Source: Aphanothece sp. CMT-3BRIN-NPC111 (GTDB lineage Bacteria; Cyanobacteriota; Cyanobacteriia; Cyanobacteriales; JAHHGU01). Taken from it: DNA of 64,000 bases. Under the pieces are notes generated by a model, which ran no database searches, was not told the origin of the DNA, and saw only the letters and a program-made list of their open reading frames with translations. The position numbers were made by a program, and so were the translations under genes. Numbering within the stretch: the first letter of the stretch is position 1; every line of letters begins with the position of its first letter. The DNA is taken from the NCBI GenBank assembly GCA_019359765.1, contig JAHHGU010000002.1, positions 62,001-126,000 of the forward strand. Reading direction: 5' to 3'. Below are positions 57,494 through 64,000 of the stretch, piece after piece.

Positions 57494-58912
57494 ATGCCCA
57501 GTCGCCCCAATCACGACTTTTTCCGCTATGTATCTAGCGATGAATACCTGCCCCCCATTAGTCGGTGGACAACGCTAGGGGGTCTGTTTTTGGTTAGCAC
57601 CTTTGGCGTAGCTGTCATCCTTGCTGCTGTTACAAAGTACAACGTCACGGTAAAAGCCCCTGCCACAGTTCGTCCGGCGGGTGAATTGCGAATCGCTCAG
57701 GCGTCTACGGAAGGAACGATTAAAAGTATTGAGGTGAAAGAGAACATGGTGGTGAAACAGGGAGATGCGATCGCGATCGTTGACGATTCTCAACTCCAGA
57801 CCCAAAAAAGTCAACTCTCTGGCAGTATCCGACAGAACCAACTACAACTAACTCAACTCACTGCCCAAATCAATTCTCTCAATCGCCAGCGCCTAGCAGA
57901 ATCCCAATTAATGAACCGCCTGATTGCAGCAGCACAAGCTGATCTGCTTCGCAACCAACGAGACTATCAAGATCGGCAAGTTACTACTCAGAGTGAAGTG
58001 CAACAGGCAGAAGCGGAGTTGCAACAAGCTCAGGCCAACTTGCAAACAGCCCAGGTGGAGTTAAAGTTTGCTAGGCAAGATGCCCAACGATATCAGCAGT
58101 TAGCACGGGATGGAGCCATTCCTCAACGTCAATGGGAGGAGAAAGAACTAGCAGCGAAGGCGAAGGCACTAGCGGTTGAGCAGCAAAAGCAAGTTGTCCA
58201 AGCATCTCAAGCTAAACGGCAACGGTCTATAGCGCTTCTTAATCCTAGTACGGCATCAGTGGCGATCGCCCAAGAGCAGATTGCCCAAGAAAAGGCAAGG
58301 GGTGACTCCACCCTAGCTAGCTTGAACCAAGAACAAGAAAGCCTGCTCCAGCAAAAAGCGGAAATTCAGAACCAAATTAATCGCGATCGCCAACAACTTC
58401 AACAATTTGAAACGGAACTCAAAAAGAGTGTAATTCGCGCTCCTGTAGATGGCACAATTTTACAACTAAATCTGCGAAACCCTGGTCAAGTGGTGCGCGT
58501 TGCCGAACCAATTGCCCAAATTACTCCCAGTAACGCCCCTATTGTCATCAAAGCTCGTGTTGCCACTCAGGATATTGGTAAAGTCGCTCTTGGTCAAAAG
58601 TCTCAAATGCGCGTTCAAGCCTATCCTTATCCCGATTACGGTGTTCTTAACGGCAAGGTAAGTGCGATCGCCTCTGATGCCATTACACCTCAAAGCAACA
58701 ATGGTAATGCATCTGCACCTTACTACGAAGTGACAATCCAGCCAGAAAAAGCTTATTTAGTAAAGAGCGAACGGCAATATCCTCTTGAACCAGGGATGGA
58801 AGCGACAGCAGAAATTATTTCTAATGAAGAGACTTTCCTCTCATTTCTTTTGAGAAAGGCAAGGTTATCAGTTAATTTTCCTACAGTGCGGATTTCAGCC
58901 TTTAATAAGTAG
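57494..58912 (+). CDS. HlyD-family membrane-fusion protein of the RiPP exporter
   Basis: A 472-residue periplasmic adaptor. It has an N-terminal helix (WTTLGGLFLVSTFGVAVILAA), a biotinyl-lipoyl-like half-domain (IKSIEVKENMVVKQGDAI), a long alpha-helical hairpin rich in Gln (about 110-310) and the second half (VIRAPVDGTILQLNLRNPGQVV). A beta-barrel region follows. It should bridge the PCAT transporter to an outer-membrane TolC-type channel, which is not encoded here. The gene reads toward the YcaO gene and away from PCAT, so the locus comprises separate transcripts. Confidence 0.92.
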   Translation: MPSRPNHDFFRYVSSDEYLPPISRWTTLGGLFLVSTFGVAVILAAVTKYNVTVKAPATVRPAGELRIAQASTEGTIKSIEVKENMVVKQGDAIAIVDDSQLQTQKSQLSGSIRQNQLQLTQLTAQINSLNRQRLAESQLMNRLIAAAQADLLRNQRDYQDRQVTTQSEVQQAEAELQQAQANLQTAQVELKFARQDAQRYQQLARDGAIPQRQWEEKELAAKAKALAVEQQKQVVQASQAKRQRSIALLNPSTASVAIAQEQIAQEKARGDSTLASLNQEQESLLQQKAEIQNQINRDRQQLQQFETELKKSVIRAPVDGTILQLNLRNPGQVVRVAEPIAQITPSNAPIVIKARVATQDIGKVALGQKSQMRVQAYPYPDYGVLNGKVSAIASDAITPQSNNGNASAPYYEVTIQPEKAYLVKSERQYPLEPGMEATAEIISNEETFLSFLLRKARLSVNFPTVRISAFNK

Positions 58913-58987
58913 CTTCACTGATGACAAAGTTTTCACAATATTCAACAGGGATATTTAATTATCCTTTTTGCAAAAATATTGATTTTG

Positions 58988-59036
58988 GTTTTTTAGAACG
59001 CAGATGTAAGCAGATGTACGCAGATCAACGCAAATG
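58988..59036. repeat. ACGCAGAT tandem-like repeats between hlyD and ycaO genes
   Basis: Degenerate tandem units of ACGCAGATGTA/AGCAGATGT (58998-59035) lie between the two convergent genes. The same type occurs near 54779. Confidence 0.5.
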
Positions 59037-59059
59037 AATGACAATATAGTAGATTTATT

Positions 59060-61306
59060 TTAGACAAACATAGGAATAGGATTAAGAGCATCTTCTCTCA
59101 ATGGTGCTTTTAACCAGCCCAATTTAACAGGAACATCATAGAGCCGTCCAGGAGCAAACTGTGCCCAAAAGTGGCGCAGTCCCGGAACCATTACCTTAAC
59201 AACATTCATGCCAATATCAGGACGGGTTTGGTCAAGAACCAGAATTTCCAAGCCGTGTTTCGCGGCAATATCTACACAGTTGAGAACATCATCCCGTAAA
59301 TCATCTTTCCAGTACCGAGGATAATTGGAATAAGCTTTTGGTACTGTCCTAGGGTTCGGAGCTAAATACGGCTGATTCTCCAGTGTTGCTGTTTCGCACC
59401 AGGTTTGCATATCTTGGCGAGAAAATGTAGCTTTGCCGTATCTATTAGCTGCATTTGAGAGAAACACCATTTGGTTCATCTCGGTTACTGCCCTCAGCAA
59501 GCCAATTTTTGGTTCAAAATGAGTACCAAAACCAAAAAGGATATCCTCTGGCTGTTTATTGGTACGCCTGGAAATAGCAGCAAACGTGGGAATATTTAGA
59601 TCGCTGGTAATGTCTAATACCCAGAAGTCGCGGTGTATGGTTTTGTAATAAAATTTTAGGTTTCGCAGATATGGATCGTCAAAACTTTCTATAGCCACAG
59701 CTGGTCTGGATATGCGGTTATACCACCACAAAGCTACGGCATCTCGCTCTACTAACTCCATGAATCCCTGGAGAATAGCTTCCTCCTTGGTATTGCCAGC
59801 AGCGTTACCATTGGTATCCGACCAGCAGAAGCAGCAATCTGCGGGAAGGGGATAACCGTAGTAACAGTAAGCTGTAGGTACATATTTGAATGTTTGAGCA
59901 GTCAAAGACCAAACAGGTGTCCAATCAATTTCCCGTTCTTCGTCAAAGGGGTCAGGCACCCATTCTAATAAGTGGTGCTGCTGATTCCACCGATGGCGAG
60001 TCCGATATTGAGATTCGCTGTAATGCATCAAGGTATAGAGGTGAATAGCAGCCTCTCCCATTTCGGAATACTTGCCTTGCACTCGAATTTCATTTCCCGT
60101 GTAGGTTCCAGAGTAGCGCTCGATCGCTTCACCCAAGCAGCTAGCTTTAGCTTGCAGATCTGTTTTACCTTTGCCAAAGCTTTTAGGGCGTAAAGCCTTG
60201 CGTAAATGCTCTAAATCGTTGCCTTCTCTTGGGAAACTATGATCGGCTACATAAGCGTGGATTAAGTCATTTACTCCTACAAGCGGGTTGAATAAAGTTC
60301 TGACAATGCCTGTAATGGGGCTAATATGATGTTCGTATCGTCGTAACGTTTCTTCAGGCGTGCAACTGCGATAACCACCACCTGCTGCAAACAGCTTCCG
60401 CTGGTTAGTCAGCACGAGTGGTTGTGGTTCCTGTTGATTGAGATAATCTGGAGCGCCACAACATAAACATCGAGGGCGTCTGACTAAAGTATGGCGTTGC
60501 AAGTTCAAACTCACCAAGTCGAAGCTGACGATCTTGTTCTCTAGTTCGTGTTGTTGTGGGGAGATCAGCCATTTCGCTATTTCTGTTGCCGCCATATTGA
60601 AAGCAGTTTGTAACGTGGAAGGCAAAACGGAACGGGAAACCGGAAACGGCGTGGCGATGCCTGTTTTTTCTTGCAGGGATGATTCTATTTCCTGGTTACT
60701 TCTGAGACGGTGAGCTAGACATTCCCAACAACCTGTCTTGCCGGGACGAAAAAGCGGACCAAGCCAGATCGCGCCTCCGACTGGTTTCACCAGCAACCAA
60801 GGTCGTTGAGCTTCTAATGCTGCTCGGTTGAAGTCATCCAAACCACATTGTAAATAATCGTCGGTGAAGACAACCGCAAAATCACCCTCGTCACCAACGT
60901 GAATGTTTAAGGATTCCAAAGTGGAAATAAACGGTTCTACTGGTATGTTGCCGAAGGTAGTAACAGCCACTTTGGTTGCTTGCAGTCTCTGAGTAGCAAC
61001 TTTAGGCTCGACATTGAGCAAATGGCAAAAGGCAGCTACTTCGGGTGGCAAGGTATCATCAGCTTCAGTAATGTATCCTTTTCTTTCTAAAAGTGTCAGC
61101 GCATAGTTAATATCAGCAGCAGTAGCTTGTCCCTGTAGTTGCTCAACAATCTTCTCAACGGTATGATGGCCATCCAGAAGAGGTGCTAACCAACTGTAAA
61201 GGCGTCCGCTCAAGGCGAAATGCCCCTTTTCGCTCAATAAGAACACGTCCTTGGGTTCGGAAACCACAACGTGGAAGTGCTCCTTGAACTTTGGCTTGAC
61301 AAGCAT
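59060..61306 (-). CDS. Fused leader-binding/YcaO cyclodehydratase (TruD/PatD/LynD-like) for a RiPP
   Basis: The 748-residue protein matches the fused TOMM enzyme layout. An N-terminal leader-recognition (RRE/E1-like) half of about 310 residues carries Cys pairs for zinc (C193-x2-C196 in GCWECLAHR; RRPRCLCCGAPDYL). A YcaO domain (about 320-748) starts GIVRTLFNPL and has the ATP-site elements LGEAIERYSG and ILQGFMELVERDAVALWWYNR. It ends in NPIPMFV, a proline-rich C-terminus as in cyclodehydratases. Known relatives convert Cys/Ser/Thr of the core to azolines using ATP. Its gene lies 128 bases after a Cys-free precursor gene. No oxidase for azole formation adjoins. Confidence 0.95.
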   Translation of the reverse strand: MLVKPKFKEHFHVVVSEPKDVFLLSEKGHFALSGRLYSWLAPLLDGHHTVEKIVEQLQGQATAADINYALTLLERKGYITEADDTLPPEVAAFCHLLNVEPKVATQRLQATKVAVTTFGNIPVEPFISTLESLNIHVGDEGDFAVVFTDDYLQCGLDDFNRAALEAQRPWLLVKPVGGAIWLGPLFRPGKTGCWECLAHRLRSNQEIESSLQEKTGIATPFPVSRSVLPSTLQTAFNMAATEIAKWLISPQQHELENKIVSFDLVSLNLQRHTLVRRPRCLCCGAPDYLNQQEPQPLVLTNQRKLFAAGGGYRSCTPEETLRRYEHHISPITGIVRTLFNPLVGVNDLIHAYVADHSFPREGNDLEHLRKALRPKSFGKGKTDLQAKASCLGEAIERYSGTYTGNEIRVQGKYSEMGEAAIHLYTLMHYSESQYRTRHRWNQQHHLLEWVPDPFDEEREIDWTPVWSLTAQTFKYVPTAYCYYGYPLPADCCFCWSDTNGNAAGNTKEEAILQGFMELVERDAVALWWYNRISRPAVAIESFDDPYLRNLKFYYKTIHRDFWVLDITSDLNIPTFAAISRRTNKQPEDILFGFGTHFEPKIGLLRAVTEMNQMVFLSNAANRYGKATFSRQDMQTWCETATLENQPYLAPNPRTVPKAYSNYPRYWKDDLRDDVLNCVDIAAKHGLEILVLDQTRPDIGMNVVKVMVPGLRHFWAQFAPGRLYDVPVKLGWLKAPLREDALNPIPMFV

Positions 61307-61342
61307 ACACTTATAATTTTTTAAACTGTATAAACACTAATT

Positions 61343-61431
61343 CCTTAGCCACTATCTTGAGAAGCTAAGGTACATAAGTGTCTAAATTATGAGTTTAGAG
61401 GAAACGGCTACCTTAAACAGCCGCTAAACCT
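61343..61431 (-). promoter_or_regulatory. Two hairpins between precursor and YcaO genes
   Basis: CCTTAGC/GCTAAGG (61343-61370) and a longer stem, CGGCT/AGCCG with flanking GTTTAG/CTAAAC (61392-61429), fill most of the 128-base gap. Neither ends in a T-run. They may act as attenuator or processing sites that give more precursor than enzyme, a usual feature of RiPP operons. Confidence 0.4.
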
Positions 61432-61434
61432 CCT

Positions 61435-61698
61435 TTATCTTTTATTTGTGGCGCGTAGTGATTGATTTGGGTCTAGAGTTACTCCGGCAATACTCGCGTA
61501 AGTAGGATAGACTATCGAATCAGGAAGTGCGTGTATATCTATGTCAGTGTTATTAAGATCTAAAGAACCCGATATTAATGTGTCACCGTTTAGTAGTGTA
61601 CTTTGTAATAATCCACCCCCATAGCTAGCTAGCTCCTCATCGGAGAGTTCCTCTATTAAGCTTTCTATATCATTGATGTTTGGTGCTTTGTCTAGCAT
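61435..61698 (-). CDS. RiPP precursor peptide with double-glycine leader, no Cys
   Basis: The 87-residue peptide has an acidic leader (IESLIEELSDEELASYGGG) of the kind recognised by C39 peptidases and TOMM leader-binding domains, with cleavage expected after the Gly pair or triplet at 27-29. The core of about 58 residues starts LLQSTLLNGDTL, lacks Cys altogether and has 12 Ser/Thr spread over it. It also contains a DLNNTDIDIH segment and ends RATNKR. It lies directly upstream of the YcaO gene on the same strand. A precursor role is inferred from leader, size and position. I do not recognise the core. Only one copy is seen. Confidence 0.8.
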   Translation of the reverse strand: MLDKAPNINDIESLIEELSDEELASYGGGLLQSTLLNGDTLISGSLDLNNTDIDIHALPDSIVYPTYASIAGVTLDPNQSLRATNKR

Positions 61699-62222
61699 TG
61701 TTCTTTTACTGTTTACTAGCCGTTAGATATTTATCGTACAATCTTAAATTTTTAAGCACAACAGTGTTTATACGTAAAGATCAAGAGCTAGCAACAGTAG
61801 TTGATGGATGTAAAAGAAGTGTTTGAGCTTAGCAAAAGGTATTACCAGATAATGACTTGAGGATTTTGTAATCTCCTATACACTGTTCCCTTTAGCATAA
61901 TTACGTATATTTACGTAGAACACTACATCCCGCCTATAGCAATCAGGTTGAGTGAGTCAGAGTTCAAGCAAGTATTTAAAACTCAAACCTCATTTTTTTT
62001 TGCAAAATGCAGGATGTGCCCATCATATTAGTACGCTTGCAAAAGTTCATCAAAGTTTATTGATGGATTGAAAGGGCTAGCAAGCATAAGCTTTTAAATT
62101 CATACTTTTTATACTTGTTTTTCTGCGAAGCTATAGTTAAAATTACTGCATATAAAATTGGGCATTACCAGCCTATTTTACTAACAAATTAAAATTGCTA
62201 TAACTTTATTATCCATCTCAGC
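61699..62222. other. Divergent spacer between the RiPP precursor and the exoprotein gene
   Basis: 524 AT-rich bases. A small frame at 61804 (MDVKEVFELSKR and six more residues) lacks a leader motif. ACGTATATTTACGT (about 61903-61917) is palindromic and might be an operator. No second precursor was found on either strand. Confidence 0.4.
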
Positions 62223-64000
62223 ATGAAACTACATTATCACGCTCTCTGGTTCGCTATTGTGCTGAATTCATGCTGGATGGCGATCGCCAATTCAGTTTCG
62301 GCACAGCCAACAATTACTTCAGATGGAACGCTATCAACGCAAGTAAGCTCCTCCGATAGCCTCAACTTCATAATCACGGATGGAAACCGCGCTGGAGGCA
62401 ACCTTTTTCATAGTTTTAGCCAATTCTCCATTCCCACTGGTGGCTCAGCATTCTTCAACAACGCTTCAGATGTTGTGAATATTATTGGTCGGGTAACAGG
62501 TGGATCGGTATCAAATATTGATGGGTTGATCCAGGCTAATGGCACAGCAAACTTGTTTTTGCTTAATCCGAATGGCATTATTTTTGGTGCAGGAGCCAGG
62601 TTGGATGTCGGCGGATCGTTTCTAGCTAGTACCGCTGATGCTATAAAGTTTGCTGATGGAACAAATTTTAGTGCTACCCCTACTGGTGGTTCCCCTCTGC
62701 TGACATTTAAGGTTCCCGTTGGCTTACAATACAACGGCAATTCAGCAGGAATTCAAGTTCAGGGAGCAAATTTAGCAGTACATCCAGGAAAAACCCTGGC
62801 CCTAGTAGGCGGCAATCTCACATTAAATGGGGCTAGTTTGCAAGCAGAGGGTGGGAGCCTGATCTTGGGAGGTGTCGCAGGTACGGATACTGTAGAGCTA
62901 ACACCTAGTTTAAACGCAGGGACTAATAGCAATACTCCAGTAGTCCGCTTTCCCCTGCAAGCGGAACTAAGCAATATACTGCTCGCTAATGGTACTCATA
63001 TAACTACCAGTGGTAGCAGTGGCGGTCAGATCTCGATTACAGGCAGGCAGATTAAGCTTCAGGACTCGCGAGTTGAGGCTAATACTTCAGGGTCACAATC
63101 AGGAAGAAACTTAAATGTTTTCGCTTCAGATTCTGTAGCAATCTCTGGCAATAATGCCGGAGGCGAGTTCTCCAATGGCTTATTTGCAGAGAATAGAGGT
63201 TCTGGGACTGGTGGTGATTTGACAATTACTACCGGAAATCTGCTTGTCCAGGGAGAAGCTCGAGTATCTACAGCAGCATTTGGTTCAGGTGAGGGGGGAA
63301 ATTTAACTATAAATGCTGCTAATTCTGTAAAACTCGTAGGTATCGATCCCCCCAACAATGATACTTTAGGAACGCTGTTCACAGGCTTGTTAACTGACAC
63401 TTATGGTGAAGGAGCCGGTGGTAACTTGGCAATTAATACAGGGTCGTTAATTGTTCAAGATGGCGCACAAGTAACTGCGGCAACTTATGGGGCTGGGAAA
63501 GGGGGAAACATAACTGTGAAAGCCTCCCAAGAAGTGCAACTGCTTGGGGTTACGCCCTCGGATCTACTTGCCAGTGGTTTGTTTAGTGCGGCTCAGCCCG
63601 ATGCTACAGGAAACGCCGGAAACATAACCGTTGACACCAGGCATTTGCTTGTTCGGGATGGGGCACAGATATTTACTGGTACGCTTGGAGACGGTAATGG
63701 GGGAAACCTGGTCGTAAACGCAACTGATGGGACAGAACTGATTGGTGTCTCACCAATTCTTTTGTTTGCTAGTGGCTTGTTTAGTACCGCTATTCCAGAT
63801 ACTACTGGAAGTGCTGGAGACTTGACAATTAACACAGGAAAATTGGTTGTTCGGGATGGGGCAGTGGTTCTGGCAACGACGGGTGGCACAGGTGGAGTAG
63901 GAACATTAACTGTGAACGCTACCGATTTTCTCAAACTAACTGGGGTAACTCCTTTTGACCCATTCTTCTTAGAATATTTTCCCAGTGGCATATTTGCTAA
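62223..64000 (+). CDS. Filamentous-haemagglutinin-type exoprotein (TPS), cut by the window edge
   Basis: At least 592 residues, open to the window end. A signal peptide (about 1-27, ending VSAQP) is followed by a two-partner-secretion (TPS) domain with the motif LFLLNPNGIIFGAGARLDVG. The rest is a Gly/Asn/Thr-rich beta-helix whose repeats read GNLTI, LxVxDGAQV, TATYGAGxGGNxTV and LLGVTPSDLLASGLFS at intervals of about 60-70 residues. TpsA proteins are exported through an outer-membrane TpsB protein and act in adhesion or competition. Partner TpsB and C-terminus are outside. The gene is divergent from the RiPP precursor, with no sign of shared function. Confidence 0.92.
   Translation, partial: MKLHYHALWFAIVLNSCWMAIANSVSAQPTITSDGTLSTQVSSSDSLNFIITDGNRAGGNLFHSFSQFSIPTGGSAFFNNASDVVNIIGRVTGGSVSNIDGLIQANGTANLFLLNPNGIIFGAGARLDVGGSFLASTADAIKFADGTNFSATPTGGSPLLTFKVPVGLQYNGNSAGIQVQGANLAVHPGKTLALVGGNLTLNGASLQAEGGSLILGGVAGTDTVELTPSLNAGTNSNTPVVRFPLQAELSNILLANGTHITTSGSSGGQISITGRQIKLQDSRVEANTSGSQSGRNLNVFASDSVAISGNNAGGEFSNGLFAENRGSGTGGDLTITTGNLLVQGEARVSTAAFGSGEGGNLTINAANSVKLVGIDPPNNDTLGTLFTGLLTDTYGEGAGGNLAINTGSLIVQDGAQVTAATYGAGKGGNITVKASQEVQLLGVTPSDLLASGLFSAAQPDATGNAGNITVDTRHLLVRDGAQIFTGTLGDGNGGNLVVNATDGTELIGVSPILLFASGLFSTAIPDTTGSAGDLTINTGKLVVRDGAVVLATTGGTGGVGTLTVNATDFLKLTGVTPFDPFFLEYFPSGIFA

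Noticed and set aside
61804..61860. 18-codon frame MDVKEVFELSKR upstream of the RiPP precursor as a second precursor
   Set aside because: No Gly-Gly leader, no core and no ribosome-binding site.
1..64000. tRNA or rRNA genes
   Set aside because: I looked for T-loop (GTTCGAATCC-like) and rRNA motifs on both strands and saw none; a tRNAscan run would settle it.

Overview
This is a chromosomal window from a cyanobacterium. It carries magnesium chelatase subunit D, cyanobacterial-type glycogen genes (glgA, glgB), a NrtA/CmpA-type transporter, many GCGATCGC (HIP1) palindromes and abundant short dispersed intergenic repeats. The large multidomain kinase, RiPP genes, haemagglutinin-like exoprotein and transposon relics suggest a large-genome lineage, perhaps Nostocales or Chroococcidiopsis-like. 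The genus cannot be fixed from the sequence.

Layout. 1-0.9 kb: the 3' end of secF and a small membrane protein. 1-3 kb: a TnpB/IS200-IS605 relic whose right end forms the C-terminus of a GH9 cellulase. 3.3-6.8 kb: an H-NOX nitric-oxide sensor and its HNOBA-GAF-PAS-GGDEF-EAL partner. 7-11 kb: a GNAT acetyltransferase and a 1,088-residue membrane protein built of about 100-residue repeats. 11.4-16.4 kb (minus strand): an ABC transporter (permease, Tat/lipoprotein binding protein, ATPase) followed by a UspA-like gene. Both the transporter operon and the UspA gene are preceded by sequences matching the ydaO/yuaA c-di-AMP riboswitch. 16.5-27 kb: a histidine kinase, a YihY/BrkB protein, RNase III, a NYN nuclease, ChlD, a second GNAT and glgB. 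27-34 kb: small secreted proteins, an FtsL-like protein and FtsI, a lemA relic, homoserine dehydrogenase and a sulfotransferase-like protein. 34.5-41.6 kb: a 2,351-residue kinase/AAA/GAF/histidine kinase/REC/HPt/REC/GGDEF protein. 41.7-53.3 kb: assorted single genes (VOC, pentapeptide, WG repeat, glgA, a solitary tnpB, hemC, DJ-1/PfpI) with relics of Uma2 and serpin genes. 53.5-54.5 kb: a peptidoglycan amidase. 54.9-61.7 kb: a RiPP locus. 62.2 kb to the end: a filamentous-haemagglutinin-type exoprotein cut by the window edge.

The most interesting system is the RiPP locus. A cysteine-free 87-residue precursor with a double-glycine leader lies directly upstream of a TruD/PatD-like fused leader-binding YcaO cyclodehydratase. 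A HlyD-type adaptor and a C39-peptidase ABC exporter that could cleave at the Gly-Gly site are encoded next to it. Any azoline rings must then come from Ser/Thr, or the YcaO does something else. The second is the pair of c-di-AMP riboswitches in one transporter operon. The third is a MITE-like repeat family with TATAGCA/TGCTATA ends and a compensatorily varying GAGACG...CGTCTC hairpin. That hairpin is also found inside the chlD coding sequence.
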